A stretch of 10,841 bases of DNA, from contig NZ_JAIQUM010000115.1 of the NCBI RefSeq assembly GCF_020075705.1, positions 1 through 10,841 on the forward strand. Reading direction: 5' to 3'. Source of the stretch: Metabacillus rhizolycopersici (GTDB lineage: Bacteria; Bacillota; Bacilli; Bacillales; Bacillaceae). Below the pieces are notes generated by a model that made no database searches, was not told where the DNA came from, and saw only the letters and a list, made by a program, of their open reading frames with translations. Positions 1 to 8,349 of this stretch are shown here, piece after piece (positions within the stretch are counted from its first letter, which is position 1; each line of letters starts with the position of its first letter). The translations under genes were made by a program, and so were the position numbers.

Positions 1-207
1 CAGTATGTAAGTAGCTGTCCGAAAAGATTTCAACCCTAACATAGAACGAACACGTTTCTTGATAAAACGATGATCCTGTTCTACGATATTATTTAAATAC
101 TTCTTTTGTCTGAGTTGCATACCTGATAGTATGTTTTTTTTCTTTTCTCAATGCTTCAACTGCTGTAGGGTAAGCTGGATTTTTATCCACTGTTATGACA
201 CGAGGCT
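1..207 (-). pseudogene. IS6-family transposase, C-terminal fragment, frameshifted
   Basis: Read on the minus strand, the segment encodes the C-terminal catalytic part of an IS6/IS240-type DDE transposase. First comes PRVITVDKNPAYP, carrying the second catalytic Asp. Then, in another frame, come LNNIVEQDHRFIKKRVRSML, carrying the catalytic Glu, and LKSFRTA. The two halves are in different frames, and the shift falls at an eight-base homopolymer (T8 at 134-141, A8 on the coding strand). The first frame stops soon afterwards. The N-terminal third, including the first Asp, is missing, because the similarity ends at about 205-208, where an unrelated IS3 remnant begins. The other end runs out of the window, so the element's terminal repeat cannot be seen. 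The copy looks dead. Confidence 0.85.
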
Positions 208-489
208 TTGAAACATGAGGTAGTTCGTTTGAAGCAGGAGGAAGGTTCTTCATACCGACAGCTTCGTGAATATTTTGGAATCAAGAGTGATGCTCAAATT
301 GCTAACTGGGTGAAGAAATTTCAAAATGGCGAATCGTATGATGATTACCGAAGATAATGGCCCAAAAAGAATTTCACTAGTTTAGAAGAAGAGAATGCTT
401 ATCTGAAAGCCCAAGTGGAATACCTAAAAAGGAGCAATCCAAATCTACATGTAAAAACTATCGCATCTAATCGGATTCAAATGAAGTAA
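208..489 (+). pseudogene. IS3-family transposase OrfA remnant (helix-turn-helix)
   Basis: One plus-strand frame gives an IS3-family OrfA-like helix-turn-helix protein: LKQEEGSSYRQLREYFGIKS, then AQIANWVKKFQNGES. A leucine-zipper-like tail follows (SLEEENAYLKAQVEYLK). The frame is broken by an in-frame TAA at 355-357, just after YDDYRR, and ends at a second TAA at 487-489. The N-terminus is missing, because the fragment begins directly at the IS6 remnant. No OrfB (DDE integrase domain) follows, so this is a doubly truncated leftover. The family assignment rests on remembered OrfA sequence patterns. Confidence 0.75.
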
Positions 490-524
490 CCGTAAAATAA
501 AAAGGAACACCCAAAAGCGCAACT

Positions 525-1454
525 TCACCTCAACACTCTTGTTAAGAAATCTAGTCTCTGCCTCGCATTATTGTCCATGATAATATCTACACCACTATCA
601 ATGTTATTAACTTTTTCCCCCATTGTAACTTTTAATGCAGCTTCAGCGCTTAAATATCCCATATCATAAGGGTTTTGCGCTACTGTACCAGTTAATGTTC
701 CTTCTTCTACTAACTCAACCATTTCGGTAATTCCATCTGCTCCCACAATTGGAATTTTAATCCCCTGTTTCTGAATAATCTTTGACACAGGAAGTGCAAT
801 ATAATCAGTTGCGGCAATTACACCTTTAAGATCTGGATGCTCGTGTAAAATTGTTTGCATTTCTTTTACAACTACTTTATCACTTTTTAATATTTTTTCT
901 GACACTATTTTGATCCCTACAGCTTCTAAACTAACTCTAGCTCCTTTTAACCGTTCACCTTCAGGTGATGGTTCTCCACCAATAAGAGCCACTTTATCTC
1001 TGGGCTGCAACTGCGAACCTAATAATGCCCCTGCCATTTTTCCTAATTCTAAGTTATTGGTACCTATGTAGGCTGTTTTATTTCCCCAAGAATCGTCTGT
1101 ATCTATCAGTAAGACGGGAATATTATTCCCAACAAAACTTTCTAACTTAGGAATGATAACAGGTGAATACCTCGGAGAAACAACTAATACATCTGGATTT
1201 TCTTTAAGAACATTCTCTAACAGATCGCTCTGTTCTTCTGCTGTTCCATCTTTAGGTGCAATAACTTTACCGTCTATACCAAAATCTTTAAATCCCTTTT
1301 CTGCTCCAGCTTCAATAATTCTCCAATACTGTCTGTCTAAAGTTTGCAAAACAATCACTACTTTGGGCTTTTCTTCAAATTGTTTATGAATAAATACGAT
1401 AATAATTGTAGAAATAAAAAATATAGTAAGAAGAAATAATTTGCTTTTTTTCAA
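525..1454 (-). CDS. membrane-anchored sugar-binding protein (Peripla_BP_4 / RbsB-like)
   Basis: The product is a 309-residue type-I periplasmic-binding-protein fold protein of the ribose/xylose-binding class. Residues 6-23 are a single hydrophobic segment after MKKSK. There is no cysteine anywhere in the protein, so it cannot be a lipoprotein and is probably held by an uncleaved signal anchor. The body shows family landmarks: DRQYWRIIEAGAEKGF (40-55), YIGTNNLELGKMAG (129-142), AATDYIALPV (214-223), VGADG (237-241) and GTVAQNPYDMGYLSAEAA (256-273). The start is TTG at 1454, with a strong AGGGAGGG site 8 nt upstream. No ABC permease, ATPase or sensor kinase lies beside it, only gapN upstream and IS debris downstream. 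Anchored proteins of this kind, such as XylFII of clostridia, serve as extracellular sugar sensors for LytS-type kinases. That role is an inference here, and the ligand is unknown. Confidence 0.8.
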   Translation of the reverse strand: MKKSKLFLLTIFFISTIIIVFIHKQFEEKPKVVIVLQTLDRQYWRIIEAGAEKGFKDFGIDGKVIAPKDGTAEEQSDLLENVLKENPDVLVVSPRYSPVIIPKLESFVGNNIPVLLIDTDDSWGNKTAYIGTNNLELGKMAGALLGSQLQPRDKVALIGGEPSPEGERLKGARVSLEAVGIKIVSEKILKSDKVVVKEMQTILHEHPDLKGVIAATDYIALPVSKIIQKQGIKIPIVGADGITEMVELVEEGTLTGTVAQNPYDMGYLSAEAALKVTMGEKVNNIDSGVDIIMDNNARQRLDFLTRVLR

Positions 1455-1492
1455 CAGGTAATCCCTCCCTTGTTCTTCTACCAGATGAATTT

Positions 1493-1521
1493 CCTATATT
1501 AATAGATAGCTATATTTGCAA
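1493..1521 (-). promoter_or_regulatory. possible promoter of the sugar-binding protein gene
   Basis: On the minus strand TTGCAA (1521-1516) is followed, after 17 nt, by TATAGG (1498-1493), about 40 bases before the TTG start. Each box matches the sigma-A consensus at four of six positions, so this is a weak candidate. The AT-rich context makes chance matches likely. Confidence 0.25.
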
Positions 1522-1560
1522 TTGATTTTTTTCAACTGTTAATTCAGGTTTATCTAAATT

Positions 1561-1589
1561 GATTACCCAGCAAGTCACGCTGGGTAATC
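1561..1589 (-). terminator. hairpin after gapN, putative terminator
   Basis: There is a perfect 11-bp inverted repeat, GATTACCCAGC and GCTGGGTAATC, around a 7-nt loop, starting about 20 bases beyond the gapN stop. On the minus strand it is followed only by AATTTAG, so the U-tract is poor. It may be a weak terminator or an mRNA-stabilising 3' end. Confidence 0.5.
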
Positions 1590-1609
1590 GAAACTGCTTT
1601 TTTATCTGA

Positions 1610-3061
1610 CTATGAAAGGTTTAAAACTGTTACTTTTTCACGCGTCATTGATTCAAGGCTCTTACGAATCCCCTGTGCTCCCATTCCTGATTTTTTCACA
1701 CCGATAAATGGGAAGTGATCTGGCCCACGCTCTGTACGTCCATTAATCTGCACAGAACCTGTGTCAATTTTATTAGCAATCGCAAATGCACGGTTTATGT
1801 CTTTTGTGAAAACGCTCGCTTGTAAGCCGTACTCTGATTTGTTTGCGATTTGAATCGCTTCTTCATCTGATTTCACACGAATGATTGGTACGACAGGTCC
1901 AAATGGCTCTTCCCACGCAACATCCATATTTTCTGTTACATGATCAAGTAGCGTTGGATAAATTAAGTTGCGCTCGCGTTTATTACCTGTCACAACTATC
2001 GCTCCTTTTTGAACGGCATCGTCAATTAACCCTTGTACAAAGTCAGCTGCCGCATCATCAATTAATGGAACGATCGTACTTTCTTTTTCTGGAGAACCAA
2101 CAGATAATTCCTCTACTTCTGCTTTTAACATCGCCACAAGCTCGTCCGCTATATTGTCATGTACTAATACACGTTTAATCGCTGTGCAGCGTTGGCCAGA
2201 GTATGAGAATGCACCGCTAATAATTTGTGATGCAGCCTCTTTTAAATCCGCATCTTCGCACACAATACCAGGGTCTTTACCTCCAAGCTCAAGGACAAGT
2301 GGAATCATTTTTGCTTTTGTCGCTAGATGAACACCTGTATTTGTACCACCTGTAAACGAAATCATGTTAATATCTTCATGCTCCACTAAATAATCACCAA
2401 TGACAGAACCGCGTCCTGTTACTAAGTTGACAAGACCTTTTGGCAACCCAGCTTTGTCAAGAGCCTCAATCATCTTCACTCCACTAATCGAACCTTGTGT
2501 CGCTGGTTTAAAGATCACCGCATTTCCTGCCATTAATGCTGGCGCAATTTTTGCAGCTGCTAAGTTGACCGGATAGTTAAATGGTGCAACCGCTAGTATG
2601 ACACCTAATGGAACACGTTGAGTGATCGCCACTTTCGATGCAGCCCCACCTGGGAAGCTGTCACCTCTCATGCTTTCACCATGCATATGTAATGCTTCTT
2701 CAATCGTGTAACGAATGAAATCCGCTGTACGTACTACTTCTTTTTGCGCATCTTTACGGCCTTTTCCCACTTCTTTCATAATGGTCTCAGCGATTTCCTC
2801 TTGCATGTTGACTAATTCATCAGCCCATTTATATAAATAAACTGCACGTTGTTGCAGTAAAGTTTCTGCCCATTCCTTTTGTGCTTCATGTGCGAAACGA
2901 ATGGCTTCATCCACCTCTTCTTTTGTAATTGCTTGTACTTTCCCAATTACTTCGTGAAGATAAGGTGAGTGGATCTCGATGGTCTCACCTGACTTGCTTT
3001 CCTTCCATTCCCCATTCAAATAATACTCATAGTTTGATAAAGTTAACATGCTTAAAGTCAT
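1610..3061 (-). CDS. gapN: NADP-dependent non-phosphorylating glyceraldehyde-3-phosphate dehydrogenase
   Basis: GapN oxidises glyceraldehyde-3-phosphate directly to 3-phosphoglycerate in the cytoplasm, forming NADPH and bypassing the ATP-yielding GAPDH/phosphoglycerate kinase pair. The protein has 483 residues, normal for this aldehyde dehydrogenase subfamily. Visible landmarks are the oxyanion Asn in VAPFNYPVN (N162), the cofactor-binding Lys in FKPAT (K185), FTGGT (236-240), the general-base Glu in LELGGKDPG (E258), the catalytic Cys in GQRCTAIKR (C292), EEPFGP (384-389) and the substrate-side GRTERGPDHFPF (441-452). All key residues are intact. The first ATG was chosen because AGGGGGAA lies 6-7 nt upstream; a second in-frame ATG is at codon 5. 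The gene follows pfkA by 224 nt. Overall similarity to Bacillus cereus-type GapN, as remembered, is strong. Confidence 0.93.
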   Translation of the reverse strand: MTLSMLTLSNYEYYLNGEWKESKSGETIEIHSPYLHEVIGKVQAITKEEVDEAIRFAHEAQKEWAETLLQQRAVYLYKWADELVNMQEEIAETIMKEVGKGRKDAQKEVVRTADFIRYTIEEALHMHGESMRGDSFPGGAASKVAITQRVPLGVILAVAPFNYPVNLAAAKIAPALMAGNAVIFKPATQGSISGVKMIEALDKAGLPKGLVNLVTGRGSVIGDYLVEHEDINMISFTGGTNTGVHLATKAKMIPLVLELGGKDPGIVCEDADLKEAASQIISGAFSYSGQRCTAIKRVLVHDNIADELVAMLKAEVEELSVGSPEKESTIVPLIDDAAADFVQGLIDDAVQKGAIVVTGNKRERNLIYPTLLDHVTENMDVAWEEPFGPVVPIIRVKSDEEAIQIANKSEYGLQASVFTKDINRAFAIANKIDTGSVQINGRTERGPDHFPFIGVKKSGMGAQGIRKSLESMTREKVTVLNLS

Positions 3062-3285
3062 AAATTTTCCCCCTAAGTTAAAATTAGATCCTTATTTACT
3101 GAGTGAATTTTCAGTCTTTTGTTTTCAAATAAAAAATTTGTAAATACTAATTTTATTGAATTTATAACAATGTTTTCATACTGATTCCTTATAAGAGGGA
3201 ATCGGGACATAACAGGTCTTAAGCAACATATTATATCCCAACCAGTATAAACGATTTTTTGTCCTTCTCATTCGGATAACTTCTC
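3062..3285. other. pfkA-gapN intergenic region
   Basis: These 224 noncoding, AT-rich bases contain the hairpin at 3200-3243 and the gapN ribosome binding site (3068-3075). No convincing sigma-A promoter is visible. The best minus-strand pair, TTGTTA with TATTTA at 18-nt spacing near 3145-3175, is poor. gapN may therefore be read through from pfkA. Confidence 0.4.
3200..3243 (-). repeat. imperfect inverted repeat downstream of pfkA
   Basis: On the minus strand GGTTGGGATATAA and TTATGTCCCGATT can form 13 consecutive pairs, several of them G·U, across an 18-nt loop. On the plus strand the same bases would give mismatches, so folding as RNA favours the minus-strand transcript. No U-run follows, so it is not a standard terminator. 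The GGGACATAA core resembles a dispersed palindromic repeat seen in several Firmicutes, though this comparison is from memory. Confidence 0.5.
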
Positions 3286-4266
<981 letters not shown>

Positions 4267-4326
4267 TTATGGAATTAAATATGAGTTCCCTTAATCATAA
4301 TAAAGAGATTTTTTGTAATATCTTTG

Positions 4327-4342
4327 ATTGTTCAAACAATGT
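4327..4342. promoter_or_regulatory. short inverted repeat between mtlD and pfkA
   Basis: ATTGTT and AACAAT flank a 2-bp centre in the 158-bp mtlD-pfkA gap. The spacing is too tight for an RNA hairpin but possible for an operator. No good -35/-10 pair was found beside it, and no strong terminator separates mtlD from pfkA, so pfkA may be co-transcribed with mtlRFD. Confidence 0.2.
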
Positions 4343-4403
4343 TTTACTTAATTTCTAAACATACTAATAAAAAACGTTTTGCTTCTCAATAATGGACTTT
4401 ATT

Positions 4404-5567
4404 TTATACTAAAATTCCATCTTTTAATAAAGTGAATTGATTGATAATTAGGTCTACTAGCACGGTTTCTTTAGTAAGTTTTGTGTATTCATAGATAGTA
4501 GCTTCTAAACCTTGACTATTAATTTTATCTTTTAACTCTACAGCTTCATCGTCCCCTTGATAATCATATAGGAAAGCTGTAGCAATACCTTTAGCTAAGT
4601 AAACCGGCTCCTCTTTTACAATTTCAACGTATTGCCTAGCAGGATTAATCAAACGATCATTAAGGCCAAGCTTACGAATAGGAGAACGTCCGACTCGAGT
4701 TACGTCATCTGATATATATGGATTGGAGAAACGACTCAAAATCTTAGCAATATATTCCTTATGCGTATCCATATCGAAGCTGTATTTTTGTACTAATAAT
4801 AATCCCGTTTCTTGAAGCGTTTTCTCTACAAGAGTTTTAATTCCTTGTTGTTCCATCGCTTCATTGATTGTTTTAATACCAGCATAATAACCCAAGTAGG
4901 CAGCAACCGCATGCCCTGTGTTTACAGTAAATAACTTTCTTTCAATATAAGGTTTTAAATCATCAACAAAAGTGATTCCCTCTATCTTTGGTTTTTCTCC
5001 AATCATTTTTGTTTGATCTACTGCCCATTCATAAAATGGCTCTACCATCACCATTAACTTATCTTCATTTGTTTGATTAGGAACAATTCGATCAACAGCG
5101 GCATCTGGAAAGCCAAAACGTTGATTAAACATTTTTTTTTCTTCTTCACTAATTTTTTCATACACTTTTTCTTTCAGTAAAGTACTGCCTCCAATCATGT
5201 TTTCACAGGCAATGATATTCAGTGGTTGATCGTTTGTTTGTATTCTCTTGCGCAACCCTTGTGCAATAAGACCTGAAATAAGCGGTAAAATATTAGGACC
5301 TACTGCGGCTGTCACTAAATCAGCCTGTGCAATCGTTTCTACCACTTTATCAGGATCACTTTTGCTGTTAACCGCATGTACATTTTTAATTAACAACTCT
5401 TCCTGGGAATGATCGGCAAATACAACACGGTACGCTTGCTTTTCGTTTAATAAATCAACAATTTCACTGTTCACATCAACAAAGCATGTTTGAAAACCCG
5501 ATTGATATAATAGGCTGCCAATAAACCCTCTCCCGATGTTTCCTGCACCGAAATGCACAGCCAGCAT
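4404..5567 (-). CDS. mtlD: mannitol-1-phosphate 5-dehydrogenase
   Basis: MtlD oxidises mannitol-1-phosphate to fructose-6-phosphate with NAD+ in the cytoplasm. The 387 residues are full length for the family. The N-terminal Rossmann motif is HFGAGNIGRGFIG (5-17). The catalytic signature of polyol-specific long-chain dehydrogenases (K-x4-N-x2-H) is K211, N216 and H219 in ERKLFTVNTGHA. NPYISDDVTRVGRSPIRKL (282-300) and the C-terminal helical domain are also typical. The ATG follows the mtlF TAG after a single base, with AAGGTG inside the end of mtlF as ribosome binding site, so translation is probably coupled. The order mtlA-mtlR-mtlF-mtlD is that known from Geobacillus stearothermophilus. Confidence 0.96.
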   Translation of the reverse strand: MLAVHFGAGNIGRGFIGSLLYQSGFQTCFVDVNSEIVDLLNEKQAYRVVFADHSQEELLIKNVHAVNSKSDPDKVVETIAQADLVTAAVGPNILPLISGLIAQGLRKRIQTNDQPLNIIACENMIGGSTLLKEKVYEKISEEEKKMFNQRFGFPDAAVDRIVPNQTNEDKLMVMVEPFYEWAVDQTKMIGEKPKIEGITFVDDLKPYIERKLFTVNTGHAVAAYLGYYAGIKTINEAMEQQGIKTLVEKTLQETGLLLVQKYSFDMDTHKEYIAKILSRFSNPYISDDVTRVGRSPIRKLGLNDRLINPARQYVEIVKEEPVYLAKGIATAFLYDYQGDDEAVELKDKINSQGLEATIYEYTKLTKETVLVDLIINQFTLLKDGILV

Positions 5568-5568
5568 A

Positions 5569-6006
5569 CTAGTTCACACCTTCAAAAAGATCCAGAATTT
5601 CTTCTTTAGATGCAGCATTTACTATGCTTATGACATTTTCTTCTTCTGAGCAAACAATTGCAATCTTAGATAAAATATCTAAATGCTCATCACCTTTTCC
5701 GGCAATTCCGATTAACAATTTAACAAGATTCCCGTTACCAAAATCTACTCCGCCAGGTACTTGAATAATAGTAATACCAGATTCCTTTACAGACTCTTTC
5801 GCATCTTCTGTACCATGAGGGATGGCAACGAAGTTTCCCATATAAGTAGAGGTTAACTCCTCTCTCTCAAGCATTTTTTCGATATATGCTGGATCTACAT
5901 ATCCTCTTTCAACTAAAACACTTCCAGTTAATCTAATCGCGCTTTCTTTATTTTCCACTTCAGCGTTTAATACGATATTTTCTGTTGATAAAATAGGTAA
6001 AGACAT
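5569..6006 (-). CDS. mtlF: PTS mannitol-specific EIIA component
   Basis: This is a cytoplasmic phosphocarrier of 145 residues. It takes phosphate from HPr and passes it to the EIIB cysteine of MtlA. The phosphorylated histidine is H64 in FVAIPHGTEDAK, and the second conserved active-site histidine is H108 in GKGDEHLDIL. Length and motifs are those of single-domain MtlF. The start ATG lies one base after the mtlR TAA, with a GAGG about 11 nt upstream inside the mtlR end. In this operon one MtlF would have to serve two EIIB domains on MtlA and would also phosphorylate the EIIB-like domain of MtlR. Confidence 0.95.
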   Translation of the reverse strand: MSLPILSTENIVLNAEVENKESAIRLTGSVLVERGYVDPAYIEKMLEREELTSTYMGNFVAIPHGTEDAKESVKESGITIIQVPGGVDFGNGNLVKLLIGIAGKGDEHLDILSKIAIVCSEEENVISIVNAASKEEILDLFEGVN

Positions 6007-6007
6007 G

Positions 6008-8131
6008 TTATATATTCCTCATTTCTTTTATTTTTTCATCCAAAAATTGTTCAAACTTAACAGCCATATAAGAAGAAATAGAACTGGCATTTTTCGATTC
6101 AAATAACGAGATGCTATGTTCATTTTCGATAATTAGTGAACTAATATAACTTAATACCTCCAACCCTTGGCTAGAGAACTGTTCAGGTGACAATAACAAA
6201 AGAATGCTGTCTGCTTCCATCTCAGTTTGGTCCATCGTTTTAACTTGAATAGGCTTTTCAAGACTAAATATCGTGAAGGAGGGACGTAACACGTATTCAC
6301 TCCGGGAATGAAACAAAACTAACTTAGTATTAGGAATACCAAGCCCTCCAAGTTTTTCACGTTCAAGTAAAGCTTTTATAACTAACTTGACATCGAGTAT
6401 GATTTCTTTTTTATATAAGGTCATACAAGCCTCTTCTAACACATGATCAACAGTTTGAGGCCCCACCGAATGTAATATCTGAAATCCTCTGAGAACCGTC
6501 AAAATTATGTCTGAGTATAGATGAATGCTTTCCATTCTTTCTATCGTTTGTTCTTTATTTTTAGAATCAGGGATTTTGATTTCTGTTAAAGGTACCTTTT
6601 TATAAATACCCTTCATATAAGTTTGTTCTCTGATATAACTTCTAAGCTTTTCTATTTCCTCTTTTTTTAAAATAGGACTGACTACAATATACTCTTTTGA
6701 TAAGTTAGGCAAGTTTATTGTCGAAATGATCAAGTCAAAATCTGCTGTATTAATTTGATTTAATTCGAATAAAGACACGTTTTTAAGCCGCTTGATCTCT
6801 GGTAATTCCTGCCACAGCCTTGTTGCCAACATTTTGGATGTTCCGATGCCACTTGAGCAAATAATTAAAGCACTTAAATTTCCTGTTCCCTCATTTCTTA
6901 ATAGCGCAGAACCAAAATGCATCACTAAATAGCCAATTTCCTCATCTGGCACAGTCAAATCCGAAAAGATTTTTTCTACACCTTCTTTAACGATAACAAA
7001 CAAATCTGCATAATCTTCTTTAATTTTTTGCAATAAAGGATTTGTAATTCCCATATTCTGTTTTATTCGATAAATTGCGGGTTTTAAGTGAGCCACCAGA
7101 CCTTGGAAAAGAGAGTTATCACTTATTAAGTCGTAATTTAACTGCTCCTCTAAAAACTGGATAAGACTTTTTGCCTTTATGGCCACTTGAAAACTAGACT
7201 CTTCAATTAAATATTCCTTATCATGCCTTAATTTTGCTCCCTGCAGATGCATGGTGATATAACCAACTTCGGCAATCGGAATAGGAAACTTAAAGATTTT
7301 TGTTAACTTGTCTATTATTTTTTCTGCTATTTTGTATTCCGGGGCAGTCTGCAATCTTTCTAAATAAGCTTGATCTATATTGATGTTCTCCCCTTGTAAA
7401 ATACGCTCGATTGCCAGTGCTAAGTGAACAACCAGGCCGATATAGGCACTGTCAGCTATTGAATAAGGCAGCTCTTCGTTAATTTCGTCGATTACTTTTT
7501 CAACAATAAGCAGTTTCTTCTTATCAACAAGGCCTAACAGCCTTTCAGAAATAGAATCAGTTTGCTGAATTGACTTTTTTTGAATATTCTCTCTGACTAG
7601 AGATAAAAACTCTACTTCATCAAGATTGTCCGCAATTACGCTGCTCATCGCTCTTCTTTTTCCGGTCTCATTCCCAACGATTTCAACCCCGTAGCCTCTT
7701 TTTCTAATTATAGATAAATCAAAAACCTTCAATCGATCCTCTAATTTTGTTAAATCATTGCTGATAGTTGCAATAGTCACATTTAAATCGTTAGCAAGAG
7801 CTATGAGCTTAACGGGTTCTGTCGACTCTAACAATGTACATAAAACCATCATCTGGCGCTCACCAGGTGTATACTCATTATAGGCGAGATTAAAGAGACT
7901 GAATTTTAGCTCTTCAATTTTTACTTGTTCTCCAGTGATTTGAATGCCTACTCCTGATTTTTTCACTAAACCTAAGTCATAATCTTTTAAGATATCCTCA
8001 ATTCCTTTTATATCCCGATGAATTGTACGGACACTTACGTCAATTTCATACGCAAGATCTTTGACAGCCACTTCTTCCTTTTTTGTTAGTAGAATTTCAA
8101 GTATGAGTCTTTCTCTTGCAGAAATATACAC
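6008..8131 (-). CDS. mtlR: PTS-regulated mannitol operon activator MtlR
   Basis: This is a multidomain transcription activator of 707 residues from the chosen start. In order it has an HTH_11 domain (about 5-60), a second Mga-like helix-turn-helix (about 90-155), PRD1 (about 185-300; H236 and H295), PRD2 (about 310-415; H348 and H405), an EIIB-Gat-like domain with C425 in ICSSGIGTS, and a C-terminal EIIA-like domain with H608 in LVLFHSRS. H348, C425 and H608 fall where Bacillus subtilis MtlR has its phosphorylated H342, C419 and H599, and the H-to-C spacing of 77 is identical. An upstream in-frame GTG at 8140 lacks a usable ribosome binding site. The GTG at 8131 has GGAG 8 nt upstream and gives MYISARE, which resembles known MtlR N-termini. 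The gene has its own promoter-like region and overlaps translationally with mtlF. Confidence 0.93.
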   Translation of the reverse strand: MYISARERLILEILLTKKEEVAVKDLAYEIDVSVRTIHRDIKGIEDILKDYDLGLVKKSGVGIQITGEQVKIEELKFSLFNLAYNEYTPGERQMMVLCTLLESTEPVKLIALANDLNVTIATISNDLTKLEDRLKVFDLSIIRKRGYGVEIVGNETGKRRAMSSVIADNLDEVEFLSLVRENIQKKSIQQTDSISERLLGLVDKKKLLIVEKVIDEINEELPYSIADSAYIGLVVHLALAIERILQGENINIDQAYLERLQTAPEYKIAEKIIDKLTKIFKFPIPIAEVGYITMHLQGAKLRHDKEYLIEESSFQVAIKAKSLIQFLEEQLNYDLISDNSLFQGLVAHLKPAIYRIKQNMGITNPLLQKIKEDYADLFVIVKEGVEKIFSDLTVPDEEIGYLVMHFGSALLRNEGTGNLSALIICSSGIGTSKMLATRLWQELPEIKRLKNVSLFELNQINTADFDLIISTINLPNLSKEYIVVSPILKKEEIEKLRSYIREQTYMKGIYKKVPLTEIKIPDSKNKEQTIERMESIHLYSDIILTVLRGFQILHSVGPQTVDHVLEEACMTLYKKEIILDVKLVIKALLEREKLGGLGIPNTKLVLFHSRSEYVLRPSFTIFSLEKPIQVKTMDQTEMEADSILLLLSPEQFSSQGLEVLSYISSLIIENEHSISLFESKNASSISSYMAVKFEQFLDEKIKEMRNI

Positions 8132-8217
8132 ATTGTTCACTCCAGTAAGGAACTGTGGTTGAATTCATTTCTCTCATTATGATGGTGACAAATTTTTAAT
8201 TTGATACCTTCATAATT

Positions 8218-8247
8218 ATGATAAAACAGTTACATCCCTTAAAACAA
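8218..8247 (-). promoter_or_regulatory. putative mtlR promoter
   Basis: On the minus strand TTGTTT (8247-8242) and TATCAT (8223-8218) are 18 nt apart. The -10 matches five of six consensus positions, while the -35 is poor, as expected for an activator-dependent promoter. It shares its -10 and upstream repeat with the mtlA promoter. The predicted leader to the GTG start is about 80 nt. Confidence 0.5.
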
Positions 8248-8266
8248 TGAAAGGTAAATACACTTT

Positions 8267-8288
8267 CGTCAAATTACATTGTTGACAT
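8267..8288 (-). promoter_or_regulatory. putative MtlR operator upstream of mtlR
   Basis: The minus strand reads ATGTCAACAA, four bases, then ATTTGACG. It contains GTCAA and TTGAC arms and lies 19 nt upstream of the mtlR -35 box. The same arrangement occurs before mtlA at the same distance. In B. subtilis MtlR binds just upstream of the -35 of its target promoters, and assignment to MtlR here follows from that. Confidence 0.5.
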
Positions 8289-8315
8289 TTTTGATAAAGT
8301 CTCTAAAAAACCTCT

Positions 8316-8342
8316 AAAAAAGCCTGGTTCATTGAACCAGAC
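8316..8342 (-). terminator. rho-independent terminator after mtlA
   Basis: Eight bases beyond the mtlA stop, the minus strand reads GTCTGGTTC, AAT, GAACCAGGC and then TTTTTT. This gives a 9-bp stem with one G·U pair, a 3-nt loop and a six-U tail. It is a textbook terminator that should end or attenuate the mtlA transcript before mtlR. Confidence 0.9.
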
Positions 8343-8349
8343 TAAATCG

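Noticed and set aside
1885..2178. Plus-strand open frame of 97 codons inside gapN
   Set aside because: It is antisense to a highly conserved gene, its composition is unlike a real protein, and no start signals are visible.
3230..3235. Perfect TATAAT -10 box on the minus strand upstream of gapN
   Set aside because: There is no -35-like hexamer at 16-18 nt and no extended -10 TG, and the box sits inside the hairpin stem.
4360..4390. AAAACGTTTT as a possible CcpA cre site between mtlD and pfkA
   Set aside because: Aligned on the central CG it misses the TG and CA outer positions on both strands, leaving about three mismatches to the cre consensus.
8189..8203. CAAATT-TTT-AATTTG hairpin in the mtlR leader
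   Set aside because: The stem is made almost only of A/T pairs in AT-rich DNA, so it is too weak to call a riboswitch or terminator.
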